From: Streptacidiphilus albus JL83
Lineage (GTDB): Bacteria; Actinomycetota; Actinomycetes; Streptomycetales; Streptomycetaceae
DNA: 64,000 bases
NCBI RefSeq assembly: GCF_000744705.1
Contig: NZ_JQML01000001.1
Span: 1,488,001 to 1,552,000 of the forward strand
Reading direction: 5' to 3'
A model generated the notes under the pieces. The model was not told where the DNA came from. It saw only the letters and a list, made by a program, of their open reading frames with translations, and ran no database searches. The position numbers and the translations under genes are program-made. Below, piece after piece: positions 33,647-43,680 of this stretch. Numbering within the stretch: the first letter of the stretch is position 1; the number at the start of each line of letters is the position of its first letter.

Positions 33647-33675
33647 TTGATTGTCTGGCCCCACCGCCATGTACA
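33647..33675 (+). promoter_or_regulatory. Putative promoter of the receiver/reductase fusion
   Basis: TTGATT (33647-33652) and TGTACA (33670-33675) are spaced 17 bp apart, about 108 bp before the start codon. Confidence 0.35.
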
Positions 33676-33723
33676 CGTCTACCCTGTACGGGATCCAACT
33701 GTCCGATCACAGAGGACCTCTCG

Positions 33724-33801
33724 ATGAATACGCTGAACTCAGCGTTGCCGCGCCGGGACTCGGGGCCCAACGAGGAGGCTGCATGCGCCGGGGAGCGGTA
33801 G
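33724..33801 (+). CDS. Possible 25-residue leader peptide overlapping the reductase start
   Basis: An ATG with GAGGA about 8 bp upstream opens a 25-codon frame that ends 18 bp inside the receiver/reductase gene in another frame. Its small size and overlap would fit translational coupling, but chance is equally likely. No homology is recognisable. Confidence 0.2.
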   Translation: MNTLNSALPRRDSGPNEEAACAGER

Positions 33802-35366
33802 GACCGGACGAATGGAACGGCGGGCGCAAGCCCGTGATCCTTGCCCTGGACGACGATCCCCAGGTCCTCCGAGCCCTACGCCGCGACCTGCGCAGCGCCT
33901 ATGCCGACAGGTACTTGATCATCACGGTCCACTCCGGCAAGGAGGCGATGCGGATCCTCGACACGCTGACCGAGCGGCGCCAGGATCTCGCCCTGCTGCT
34001 GGTGGACCAGCGCATGCCGGACGTCCCGGGCGTACAGTTCCTCACGGAGGCGGTCGGACGCTTCCCGGAGGCGCGCCGTGTCCTCCTGAGCGCCTACCCC
34101 GAGCGGGAACTCGTCGGCCCCGGCGCCGACCTGGCCTTTCTGGACCAGTACCTGCCCAAGCCCTGGGGGCCCCCGGAGGAGCGGCTCTATCCCGTGATCG
34201 ACAATCTGCTGGAACAGTGGTGGACCGCCACGGTCGGCCGATTACTGGCCGAACCGACGGCCGGCGCCGCCGCACTGCCGACGATGGTGCTGGTGCCGGA
34301 CGCCGACGTGCTGCTCGCCCCCGGCGAGCCCGACCTGATCGAGCACCTGGGCCGGGCGCCCAGGGCCGCGATGCCGCACTACGAGTGCGTCATCGTCGGC
34401 GGCGGGCCGGCCGGCCTCTCGGCGGCGGTCCAGGCAGCCGCCCAGGGGCTGCGGACCCTGCTGGTCGACGCCCAGCAGTACCTCGGCGGCCAGGCGGTGA
34501 GCGCCCCCCTGATCGAGAACTACCTGGGCCTCCCCTCCGGTCTGTCCGGCGCCGAACTGACCCGGCGCGCCACCCTGCAGGCCGTCCGGCTGGGCGCCGA
34601 ACTCATCTGCCCGGCAAGGGTCATCGGCCTGCGCCGGGAGGACCCGGTGAAGATCCTGGTCCTGGCCGACGGCTCCGAGACCACCGCCGAGAGCGTGCTG
34701 CTCTCCCCCGGCGTCGTCTACAACCGGCTGGAGGCGCGCCGGTCGGCCCGGTTCGAGGGAGCCGGCCTCTACTACGGGCTGGCCGGCACGGAGACCCAGT
34801 CCTGCATCGCCCAGCGGGTGGTGGTCATCGGCGCGGCCGACACCGCCGGCCAGGCGGCGGTCCACCTGGCCAAGTTCGCGTCCGAGGTCACCCTGCTGGT
34901 ACGGGCCGCCTCGCTCTCCGCCAGGATGTCCCGCTACCTGGCGGACGAGCTCACCCGCACCCCCAACATCTCGGTGCGCACCCGCACCACCGTGCGGGAG
35001 TTCCAGGGCGGCGAGCGGCTGGAACAGGTCGTGCTGCACAGCGCCGTGGACGACACCCTGAGCGTGCTGCAGACGCACTTCGTCTTCACCTTCATCGGGG
35101 CGCGCCCGCGCACCGACTGGCTCGGCGACGTGGTGGAACTGGACGACCACGGATTCGTGCTCACCGGTTCGGATCTGGTTGCCAATGGCGGTGAAGTACC
35201 GATGGAGTGGAGTCTGGAACGTGCTCCCTATCCGCTGGAGACCAGCGTCCCCGGAGTGTTCGCCGCGGGTGATGCACGGGCCCGCTCGGTCAAGCGGGTG
35301 GCCGCCGGAGTGGCGGAGGGAGCCATGGCCGTGGACGTGATCCAACGCTATCGAATGTCGGGTTAG
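33783..35366 (+). CDS. Fused response regulator / thioredoxin reductase-like FAD oxidoreductase
   Basis: 527 residues; ATG at 33783 with GAGGAGG 4 bp upstream. The N-terminal receiver (about 15-140) has the acidic pocket LALDDDPQ, the phosphoacceptor in LLVDQRMPDVPG and the KP pair in LPKPWG. A linker leads to a two-Rossmann FAD/NADPH oxidoreductase (CVIVGGGPAGLSAAVQA, then VVVIGAADTAGQAA). The CxxC redox pair of thioredoxin reductases is not seen at its usual place. Phosphorylation may control the reductase. The CNB histidine kinase at 7875 is a candidate partner, since such kinases and reductase fusions are often encoded together. Confidence 0.87.
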   Translation: MRRGAVGPDEWNGGRKPVILALDDDPQVLRALRRDLRSAYADRYLIITVHSGKEAMRILDTLTERRQDLALLLVDQRMPDVPGVQFLTEAVGRFPEARRVLLSAYPERELVGPGADLAFLDQYLPKPWGPPEERLYPVIDNLLEQWWTATVGRLLAEPTAGAAALPTMVLVPDADVLLAPGEPDLIEHLGRAPRAAMPHYECVIVGGGPAGLSAAVQAAAQGLRTLLVDAQQYLGGQAVSAPLIENYLGLPSGLSGAELTRRATLQAVRLGAELICPARVIGLRREDPVKILVLADGSETTAESVLLSPGVVYNRLEARRSARFEGAGLYYGLAGTETQSCIAQRVVVIGAADTAGQAAVHLAKFASEVTLLVRAASLSARMSRYLADELTRTPNISVRTRTTVREFQGGERLEQVVLHSAVDDTLSVLQTHFVFTFIGARPRTDWLGDVVELDDHGFVLTGSDLVANGGEVPMEWSLERAPYPLETSVPGVFAAGDARARSVKRVAAGVAEGAMAVDVIQRYRMSG

Positions 35367-35418
35367 CACATTCGGTATGAATCACCCGAGCGCATGATCG
35401 CGTACAACCGGTCGGGCC

Positions 35419-35459
35419 TTGCGTGGCGCATTCCCGAGATGTAATCATGATTACGTCTC
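35419..35459 (+). promoter_or_regulatory. Promoter with overlapping 24-bp palindromic operator, upstream of the ABM/globin pair
   Basis: TTGCGT (35419-35424) and TAATCA (35442-35447), spaced 17 bp, form a promoter candidate. The -10 lies inside a dyad at 35436-35459 that is self-complementary except for one base pair; its 14-bp core GTAATCATGATTAC is perfect. A repressor here would occlude RNA polymerase. The half-site GTAATCATG is shared with the operator at 909-932. Confidence 0.6.
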
Positions 35460-35523
35460 ATTCTCGTATCCGGTCCTCGTCCGCTCCACCTGACCGAGCA
35501 ACTGACGAAGGGAGGTCGTCTCC

Positions 35524-35853
35524 ATGACGACCACTGTCGAGTACATCCGCTACCGCATCGCCCCGGAGCAGCACCAGGCCTTCGAGCAGGCCTACACCAC
35601 GGCCGCCGAGTCGCTGGCCGCCGCACCGCAGTGCATCGACTACGAGCTCAGCCAGTGCCACGAGGAGCCGGACCGCTTCATCCTGCGGATCCGCTGGACC
35701 TCGCTGGAGGACCACCTGGAGGGCTTCCGCAAGGGCGAGCACTTCCCCGCCTTCTTCGCCGCGGTGCGGCCCTTCTTCAACTCCATCGAGGAAATGCAGC
35801 ACTACACCGTCGGCAGCGTGGTCGGCTCCGGCAAGGGCGCAGGACGGGAGTAG
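35524..35853 (+). CDS. Antibiotic-biosynthesis-monooxygenase (ABM) fold protein
   Basis: 109 residues, a single dimeric alpha/beta-barrel ABM domain (VEYIRYRIAPEQHQAF, RFILRIRWTSLEDHLEGF). GGGAGG lies ahead of the ATG. The family covers quinone-forming monooxygenases, heme-degrading enzymes and proteins of unknown role. The globin starts 2 bp after its stop, so the two form an operon; oxygen-, NO- or heme-linked chemistry is suggested. No heme ligand can be assigned by eye. Confidence 0.82.
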   Translation: MTTTVEYIRYRIAPEQHQAFEQAYTTAAESLAAAPQCIDYELSQCHEEPDRFILRIRWTSLEDHLEGFRKGEHFPAFFAAVRPFFNSIEEMQHYTVGSVVGSGKGAGRE

Positions 35854-35855
35854 CC

Positions 35856-36320
35856 GTGACACCGAGCATCTACGACTGGGCCGGCGGGTCCGAGGCGCTG
35901 GGGCGCCTGACCGAGGTGTTCTACGGGCACGTCCTGGAAGACCCGGTCCTGGCACCGGTGTTCGCGGACATGGACAAGAACCATCCGCAGCACGTCGCGC
36001 TCTGGCTGAGCGAGGTCTTCGGCGGGCCGCGCAACTACACGGCCGAGCGCGGCGGGCACCCGCACATGGCCGGCCGGCACCTGGGCCGGGGCATCACCGA
36101 GGTCCAGCGCCGCCGCTGGGTCAGCCTGCTGATGGACGCGGCCGACGAGGTGGGCCTGCCCACCGACCCGGAGTTCCGGGCGGTCTTCACGTACTACATC
36201 GAGTGGGGCACCAGGATGGCCATGATCTACTCCGGCGAGCACCCGCCGCCGGTGGACGCGGCGGAGGTCCCGGTCTGGGAATGGGGACAGACGCCGCCCT
36301 GGCAGCCCGCGTCGCCGTGA
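35856..36320 (+). CDS. Group II truncated hemoglobin
   Basis: 154 residues from a GTG two bases after the ABM stop. The 2-on-2 globin fold is shown by ALGRLTEVFYGHVLEDPVL and HVALWLSEVFGGP, with the proximal His in MAGRHLGRGIT and the trHbII RRRWVSLLMDAADEVGLP. It aligns throughout with the globin module of the 1740 fusion protein, including the EW near the end, so the two are paralogues. Function: O2 or NO binding, dioxygenase or peroxidase activity. Confidence 0.9.
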   Translation: MTPSIYDWAGGSEALGRLTEVFYGHVLEDPVLAPVFADMDKNHPQHVALWLSEVFGGPRNYTAERGGHPHMAGRHLGRGITEVQRRRWVSLLMDAADEVGLPTDPEFRAVFTYYIEWGTRMAMIYSGEHPPPVDAAEVPVWEWGQTPPWQPASP

Positions 36321-36374
36321 AGCCACGCACACCTCATCTTCCCCATCACGCCCTGCCAACTCTGGGAGTCAGTC

Positions 36375-37484
36375 ATGTCAGCAGTGAGCAGCCCCTTAAC
36401 GGCCGTGATCGACACCTTCTCCGGCGCCTGGGACTTCCTGGCGAACTCCTTCCCCGTCACCATCCGCCTCGACGGACGCGCGTATCCGTCCGTTGAGCAT
36501 GCCTACCAGGCATCCCGGGTGCGAGGTCCGGCACTGCGGGCGCTGATCGCCGCGACCCCGGATCCGAGGCGGGCCTGCCAGCTGGCCGCCAGCCATCCCG
36601 AGCGCGCGGACTGGCAGGAGGCCAGAGTCGTCGTGATGCGGCAACTGGTGGAGCAGAAGTTCCGCGAACCGACCCTGCGCGAGCGGCTGTTGGCCACCGG
36701 TTCGTGCGAGCTGGTCGCCGGTCACGACGACGACGACTTCTGGGGCGGCGCCGCCCAGGGGCAGAACAGCCTGGGCCTGATCCTGATGGCGGTCCGCGCC
36801 GAGGCCTGCCGGCAGGCCGGCGCCGGCGGCTACGAGCGCCGCTCGGCCGAGGCGCTGGGCGGCTCCGCGGGCGCGCTCGGCCTCGCCGCGCAGGCGCTGA
36901 TACCCACCAGCCACGGGGTGTTCACCGCGCGCGGCTACCGGGGCGTGCTCCAGGGCCAGGAGCAGGTGGCGCTCACCCTCGGCTCCTTCCGCGGCGCCGC
37001 CCGGGTGCTGGTGCGGGTCCACTCCGAGTGCCTGACCGGCGAGTCCTGGGGTTCGCTCCGCTGCGACTGCGGCCCCCAGCTGGACGCCGCGATGGCCGCC
37101 ATCGCGGCGGAGGGCTGCGGGATCATCCTGTACCTGCGCGGCCACGAGGGCCGCGGCATCGGCCTGCTGGCCAAGCTCCGGGCCTACGCCCTCCAGGACG
37201 CCGGCTTCGACACCGTGGACGCCAACTCCGCCCTGGGGCTGCCGGAGGACGCGCGCGACTACCGGCTGGCCGCACAGATCCTCGACGACCTGGACGTCCG
37301 GTCGATCCGGCTGCTCTCCAACAACCCGGACAAGTCCGACTCGCTGGCCCGGCTCGGGATCGACGTGGTGGAGCGGGTGCCGCTCTTCGTGGCCCCGAAC
37401 CCGCACAGCCTGGCCTACCTGGTCGCCAAGCGCGACCGGATGGGCCATGACCTGCCGGACCGGATGGACACCAGATTCGCCTGA
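36375..37484 (+). CDS. NADAR (YbiA-like) - GTP cyclohydrolase II fusion
   Basis: 369 residues. Residues 1-150 form a NADAR domain ([28 protein letters not shown]), an N-glycosidase fold known to hydrolyse reactive riboflavin intermediates or ADP-ribose conjugates. Residues about 175-360 are a RibA-type cyclohydrolase with zinc cysteines in [15 protein letters not shown] and catalytic [12 protein letters not shown]. RibA opens GTP to the pyrimidine that YbiA can cleave, so the fusion links making and destroying the same intermediate. It may make ribose-free pyrimidine or limit overflow. No other riboflavin genes are adjacent; MoaA follows. Confidence 0.88.
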   Translation: MSAVSSPLTAVIDTFSGAWDFLANSFPVTIRLDGRAYPSVEHAYQASRVRGPALRALIAATPDPRRACQLAASHPERADWQEARVVVMRQLVEQKFREPTLRERLLATGSCELVAGHDDDDFWGGAAQGQNSLGLILMAVRAEACRQAGAGGYERRSAEALGGSAGALGLAAQALIPTSHGVFTARGYRGVLQGQEQVALTLGSFRGAARVLVRVHSECLTGESWGSLRCDCGPQLDAAMAAIAAEGCGIILYLRGHEGRGIGLLAKLRAYALQDAGFDTVDANSALGLPEDARDYRLAAQILDDLDVRSIRLLSNNPDKSDSLARLGIDVVERVPLFVAPNPHSLAYLVAKRDRMGHDLPDRMDTRFA

Positions 37485-37493
37485 CCGGAGCAG

Positions 37494-37522
37494 TTGACAC
37501 CGCTCACGTCCATGGCTGTTCA
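37494..37522 (+). promoter_or_regulatory. Putative promoter of moaA
   Basis: A consensus TTGACA (37494-37499) lies 10 bp after the NADAR-RibA stop; the best -10 at 17 bp is TGTTCA (37517-37522), which is weak. Confidence 0.35.
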
Positions 37523-37563
37523 TCGATGGGTACGACCATAGGCACGACCTGGGGGGTACCACG

Positions 37564-38553
37564 GTGCTGTTGGACACGTTCGGCCGTCGGGCCGTCGATC
37601 TGCGGGTGTCGCTGACCGACCGCTGCAATCTGCGTTGCGGCTACTGCATGCCGGAGGAGGGCCTGCCGTGGCTGCCCAAGGCGGAGCTGCTCACCGACGC
37701 GGAGGTGGTCCGTCTGGTCACCCTCGCCGTCGGTGAGCTGGGCGTCCGCGAGGTGCGCTTCACCGGTGGGGAACCGCTGTTGCGGCCCGGGCTCCCGGGG
37801 ATCCTCGCCGCCTGCGCGGCGCTCGAACCCCGGCCCGACCTGTCGCTCACCACCAACGGCATCGGCCTGGCCCGGACCGCCCCGGCGCTGAAGGCGGCGG
37901 GCCTCGACCGGATCAACGTCTCCCTGGACACCCTCGATCCGGTCACCTTCCGCGACCTCACCCGCCGCGACCGGCACGCCGACGTCCTGGCCGGACTCGC
38001 GGCGGCGGACGCGGCGGGCCTCCGTCCGGTGAAGCTCAACACGGTGCTGCTGCGCGGCCGCAACGACCATGAGGCGGCGGACCTGCTGTCCTGGTCGATC
38101 GACCGCGGCTACCAGCTCCGCTTCATCGAGCAGATGCCGCTCGATGCCCAACACGGTTGGGACCGGGCCCAGATGGTCGGCGCCGAGGAGATTCTGGCCC
38201 GCCTCGGCGAGCGCTTCGGGCTGACTCCGGAGCCGGACGGGCAGCGGGGCGCGGCGCCCGCCGAACGCTGGCTGGTCGACGGCGGTCCCGCCACTGTCGG
38301 GGTCATCGCCAGCGTCACCCGGCCGTTCTGCCGGGCCTGCGACCGGACCCGGCTGACCGCGGACGGCCAGGTCCGCAACTGCCTGTTCGCCACGGGCGAG
38401 ACCGACCTCCGGGCCGCGCTGCGCGGCGGCGCCGACGACCGGGAACTGGCTGAGCTGTGGCGCAAGGCCATGTGGGGCAAGTCGGCAGGCGCGGGCATCG
38501 ACGACCCGTCGTTTCTTCAGCCAGACCGTCCGATGTCCGCCATCGGCGGATGA
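37564..38553 (+). CDS. moaA: GTP 3',8-cyclase MoaA (molybdenum cofactor biosynthesis)
   Basis: 329 residues, GTG start after GGGGGG. A radical-SAM enzyme that makes the first committed molybdopterin precursor from GTP. The N-terminal cluster motif [22 protein letters not shown], the C-terminal cluster cysteines in CRACDRTRL and QVRNC, and the essential C-terminal GG are all present. It supplies cofactor to the molybdenum hydroxylase of the same region, with MoaE at 39410 and XdhC at 5977. Like the preceding gene it uses GTP. Confidence 0.95.
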   Translation: MLLDTFGRRAVDLRVSLTDRCNLRCGYCMPEEGLPWLPKAELLTDAEVVRLVTLAVGELGVREVRFTGGEPLLRPGLPGILAACAALEPRPDLSLTTNGIGLARTAPALKAAGLDRINVSLDTLDPVTFRDLTRRDRHADVLAGLAAADAAGLRPVKLNTVLLRGRNDHEAADLLSWSIDRGYQLRFIEQMPLDAQHGWDRAQMVGAEEILARLGERFGLTPEPDGQRGAAPAERWLVDGGPATVGVIASVTRPFCRACDRTRLTADGQVRNCLFATGETDLRAALRGGADDRELAELWRKAMWGKSAGAGIDDPSFLQPDRPMSAIGG

Positions 38554-38611
38554 CCGCACAGCCGCCACCGGCGGACGACCGCCGGGCACGAGCAGTACGA
38601 GGAGGAGTCCG

Positions 38612-39403
38612 ATGACCCCGCGCTTCCAGAGCCGTCCGGTACCGCCCCCCGACCACACCGCCCGCTACGGCCCGCACCCCGAACAGACGGTGGACCTGCG
38701 GGTGTCCGAGAACGCGGGCAACACGCTGGTCGTGCTGATCCACGGCGGCTTCTGGAAGCACGAGGAGGACCGCGCGGCCGTGGGCCCGCTCGCGGACGCG
38801 CTCTCCCAGGCCGGCTTCATCGTCGCGGTGCCGGAGTACCGTCGCGTCGGCCACCCGGACGGGGGCTGGCCGGGGACCTTCGACGACATCGCACTGTTCT
38901 TCGAGGCCCTGCAGCTGATCTGCCGGGCCCACGGGCTCCGGCCCGAGCGCATCGTCCTGGTCGGGCATGCCGCCGGCGCGCACCTCGCGCTCTGGGTGGC
39001 CGGTCGGCGCAGGCTGCCGATCGACGAGGACAACGGCTGGCGCTCGGACTGGCACCCCGACGCCGTGGTGGCCCTGGCCGGCTGCTCCTCGCTCGACCTG
39101 GTCGACGCCTTCGGGCTGGGCGACGACGCGGCGGCCGGCCTGCTCGGCGGCAGCGTGGCCAACGTCCCGGCCCGCTACGCCATCGCCGACCCGGTGGCGC
39201 TGCTGCCGCTGGGCGTCCCGGTCACCCTGCTGCACGGAGCCCGCGACGAGCACGTCCCGGTGGTGGTCAGCCGGCTGTTCGCGACCTGGGCCGGACGGGC
39301 CGGGGACCGGGTGCGGCTGGTGGAGTTCCCCGACCTCGAACACACCGCCCTGCTCGACCCGCGGGCGGCGTCCTGGCCGGAGCTGCTGTCCGCGCTCAAG
39401 TAG
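38612..39403 (+). CDS. Alpha/beta-hydrolase-fold protein lacking the nucleophile serine
   Basis: 263 residues. The oxyanion motif VLIHGGFWKHEEDR and the late LLHGARDEHVPV and EHTALLDP segments are typical of kynurenine-formamidase-like or dienelactone-hydrolase-like proteins. The nucleophile elbow, expected GHSAGG, reads VGHAAGAHLALW, so the catalytic serine is replaced by alanine. It may be a binding protein or use another mechanism; a sequencing error at one base is possible. It is convergent with moaE, 6 bp apart. Confidence 0.8.
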   Translation: MTPRFQSRPVPPPDHTARYGPHPEQTVDLRVSENAGNTLVVLIHGGFWKHEEDRAAVGPLADALSQAGFIVAVPEYRRVGHPDGGWPGTFDDIALFFEALQLICRAHGLRPERIVLVGHAAGAHLALWVAGRRRLPIDEDNGWRSDWHPDAVVALAGCSSLDLVDAFGLGDDAAAGLLGGSVANVPARYAIADPVALLPLGVPVTLLHGARDEHVPVVVSRLFATWAGRAGDRVRLVEFPDLEHTALLDPRAASWPELLSALK

Positions 39404-39409
39404 GTTGCC

Positions 39410-39868
39410 TCATCCGGCCGTTCCGGCGGCCACCCAGTCCTGGGTGCCGTCGGCGAAGTGTTCGTGCTTCCAGATGGGGACCTCGTGCTTGAGGGTGTCG
39501 ATCAGCCGTCGGCACGCCTCGAACGCGTCCCCGCGATGGGCGGCGGAGACGGCGACGATGACGGCCGTGTCACCGATGGCCAGCAGACCGGTCCGGTGCA
39601 CGGCCGCCAGGGCGAGCACCGGGTGGTCGACGCAGATCTTCTCGGCCACCCGGCGCAGCTCGGCCTCCGCCGTGGGGTGGGCGCTGTACTCGAGCGCGCT
39701 GACGGCCCTGCCCCCGTTGTGGTCCCGGACAGTGCCGACGAACAGGTCGGTGGCCCCGGCCGCATCGTGCCGAACGGCGCGGTGGACCTCGTCCAGGGAG
39801 AGAGCGGTGTCGCGCAGACCGAGCAGACGGATCGGGTCACTGGTGGTCATGGTGTCCATCATGGCCAT
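39410..39868 (-). CDS. moaE: Molybdopterin synthase catalytic subunit MoaE
   Basis: 152 residues from the ATG at 39868; nearby ATGs at 39862, 39859 and 39850 are alternatives. MoaE features include FVGTVRDHNGG, LEYSAHPTAEAELR, AVSAAHRGDAFEACR and the catalytic Lys in VPIWKHEHFADG. It transfers sulfur from MoaD thiocarboxylate to the precursor to form molybdopterin. No moaD is in the window. Its location opposite moaA supports a local cofactor supply. Confidence 0.92.
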   Translation of the reverse strand: MAMMDTMTTSDPIRLLGLRDTALSLDEVHRAVRHDAAGATDLFVGTVRDHNGGRAVSALEYSAHPTAEAELRRVAEKICVDHPVLALAAVHRTGLLAIGDTAVIVAVSAAHRGDAFEACRRLIDTLKHEVPIWKHEHFADGTQDWVAAGTAG

Positions 39869-39972
39869 GGCTCGCCCGTTCGAAACTGGCGTGTGCGTTT
39901 CGTCCCGGATCGCTCCCGGGTCGCGCGCGGACCGCTCCCGGGCCATGAACCGGTGCGGCCGCACCGTCCGGC

Positions 39973-40914
39973 TCAGACCGGCGAGGTGCCGCGCGGCAGC
40001 TGTCCGGTCCGGGCCGCCTCCGCGAGGTACGCCAGCAGCACGCGCCGCAGCTCGCGTGCGGCCCGGGGCGGCTCGACGTCCCGGCGGTGCGCCAGGCCGA
40101 TCGTGCGGTGCAGGCCCGGTGGGACGAACGGGGTGACCCGCAGCGGGCGCTGGTCGGCGACCATGCTGGGCAGCACGGCGAGGCCGAGCCCCGCCTCGAC
40201 CATGGCCAGCACCGCGTCCATCTCACCGCCCTCCACCGCGAAGTCCGGCTCGAAGCCCTCGGCCCGGCAGGCCGCCATGGTGGCCTCGCGCAGGTCGTAG
40301 CCGTGGCGGAACATCACCAGCGGGTGGCCCCGCAGCTCTCCCACCGCTATCCGCCCCTCGGTGGCCGGTGGGGCGGCGGTCGGCGGGACGACGTCCGGCG
40401 CGGAGACCACCACCAGTTCCTCGCGCAGCAGCTCGGTGGTGGCCAGGGCCGGGTCGTGGCTCTGCAGCGGCAGGATCAGCAGGGCCAGGTCGAGGCTGCC
40501 GGTGGCCAGCCCGCCCACCAGGTCCCGGGAGCCGCCCTCCTCGACCAGCAGCCTGATGGCCGGATGCTCGCGGTGGAAGACCCGCAGCACCTGCGGCAGC
40601 AGGCTGGTGCACAGGCTCGGGGTCGCCCCGAGCCGTACCCGGCCGCTGCGCAGGCCCGCCACCTCCTGCACCTCGATCCGCGCGGACTCCGCGTCGGCAA
40701 GGATCCGCCTGGCCAGCGGCAGCAGGGCCTGGCCGGCGTCGGTGAGGGTGATGTTGCCCCGGGCACGGTGGAAGAGGTCGGCGCCCAACTCGGACTCCAA
40801 CGCGCGGATCTGCTGGGAGAGGGAGGGCTGGGCGACGTGCACCCGCTGGGCGGCGCGGGTGAAGTGCCGGGTCTCGGCGACCGCCAGGAAGTAGCCGAGC
40901 TGCTGGAGCTGCAT
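39973..40914 (-). CDS. LysR-family transcriptional regulator
   Basis: 313 residues from ATG 40914 (MQLQQLGYFLAVAETRHF). The winged helix-turn-helix (HFTRAAQRVHVAQPSLSQQI) is followed by a substrate-binding domain. It is divergent from sdhC, with an ATAG-N7-CTAT dyad (40935-40949) 20 bp upstream of its start, the standard LysR arrangement for autoregulation and control of the divergent operon. An effector related to the C4-dicarboxylate or respiratory state is inferred from context. Confidence 0.9.
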   Translation of the reverse strand: MQLQQLGYFLAVAETRHFTRAAQRVHVAQPSLSQQIRALESELGADLFHRARGNITLTDAGQALLPLARRILADAESARIEVQEVAGLRSGRVRLGATPSLCTSLLPQVLRVFHREHPAIRLLVEEGGSRDLVGGLATGSLDLALLILPLQSHDPALATTELLREELVVVSAPDVVPPTAAPPATEGRIAVGELRGHPLVMFRHGYDLREATMAACRAEGFEPDFAVEGGEMDAVLAMVEAGLGLAVLPSMVADQRPLRVTPFVPPGLHRTIGLAHRRDVEPPRAARELRRVLLAYLAEAARTGQLPRGTSPV

Positions 40915-40934
40915 ACCGTCGACCGTAGCAGTCA

Positions 40935-40949
40935 ATAGGCATCAGCTAT
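40935..40949. promoter_or_regulatory. LysR-type operator between lysR and sdhC
   Basis: ATAG-N7-CTAT dyad containing a T-N11-A core, in the 94-bp divergent region and 23 bp before the sdhC -35 box. Confidence 0.6.
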
Positions 40950-40971
40950 CGAAACGAGCAGAATCATGTCT

Positions 40972-41001
40972 TTGACCTGTCATGGCCCGGGTACCTACCG
41001 T
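40972..41001 (+). promoter_or_regulatory. sdhC promoter, probably giving a leaderless mRNA
   Basis: TTGACC (40972-40977) and TACCGT (40996-41001) with 18-bp spacing match the main streptomycete sigma consensus. The start codon GTG at 41009 lies 7 bp beyond the -10, where transcription should begin. Confidence 0.65.
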
Positions 41002-41008
41002 CGTGGAC

Positions 41009-41712
41009 GTGGCAGTAGCGACTCGGACGGCTCGACCGTCCACAACCCGGACGCTCTGGTCCTCCACCATCGGCAAGAAGGCCGTGATGGCGGTGACCGG
41101 CGTGATCATGCTCCTCTTCCTCATCGTCCACATGCTGGGCAATCTGAAGATCTTCTTCGGCGCCCCGGACTTCAACGCCTACGCGGCCTGGCTGCGCACC
41201 ATCGGCGAGCCGGTGCTGCACCGGAGCTGGTACCTCTGGGTCCAGCGGGTGGGTCTCGTCATCTGCGTCGTGCTGCACGCGGTCTGCGCCTACCAGCTGG
41301 CCCGCCGCGACCTCAGGGCCCGCGGTCGGCGCTACGCGCACGGCGGGCCGGCCGGCAGCTCCTTCGCCACCCGGACCATGCGCTGGGGCGGCGTGATCAT
41401 CCTGCTGTTCCTGGTCTGGCACATCCTGGACCTGACCACCGGGACGCTGAACCCGCTGGGCGAGGCCGGCCACCCCTACCAGAACATCGTCGCCGACTTC
41501 CAGAACTGGTGGGCGAACGTCATCTACATCGTGGCCATGGCGGCGCTCGGACTGCACATCCGCCACGGGGTGTGGAGCGCCGCCCAGACGCTCGGCGCCA
41601 ACGGCCCCCGCAGCGGTCCGATCCTCCGGACCGCCAGCTGGGTGCTGGGCCTCGTCCTCTTCGCGGGCTTCGTCACCGTGCCCGTCGCCGTCATGACCGG
41701 AGCCGTGCACTG

Positions 41713-41713
<1 letters not shown>
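41009..41713 (+). CDS. sdhC: Succinate dehydrogenase/fumarate reductase cytochrome b subunit
   Basis: 234 residues. GTG at 41009 is chosen because [11 protein letters not shown] matches the usual N-terminus of actinobacterial homologues and sits at a leaderless position; an ATG at 40982 is the alternative. Five membrane helices carry the b-type heme histidines (for example [49 protein letters not shown]). It anchors the SdhAB dimer and passes electrons between succinate and quinone. It overlaps the flavoprotein start by TGATG. Confidence 0.9.

Positions 41714-43676
<1,963 letters not shown>

Positions 43677-43680
<4 letters not shown>

Larger units (their letters stand above)
33468..33782. 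other. 315-bp divergent regulatory region
   Basis: Separates the start of the long - strand operon (33467) from the + strand receiver/reductase gene (33783). It contains the hairpin at 33499, a perfect 12-bp palindrome ACTTCATGAAGT at 33612-33623, a promoter candidate at 33647-33675 and a 25-codon open frame at 33724. No other gene is visible. Confidence 0.6.

Noticed and set aside
37485-37563. Molybdenum cofactor or FMN riboswitch before moaA or the RibA fusion
   Set aside because: The available leader is only 79 bases before moaA and 54 before the RibA fusion, too short for these riboswitches, with no matching fold seen.
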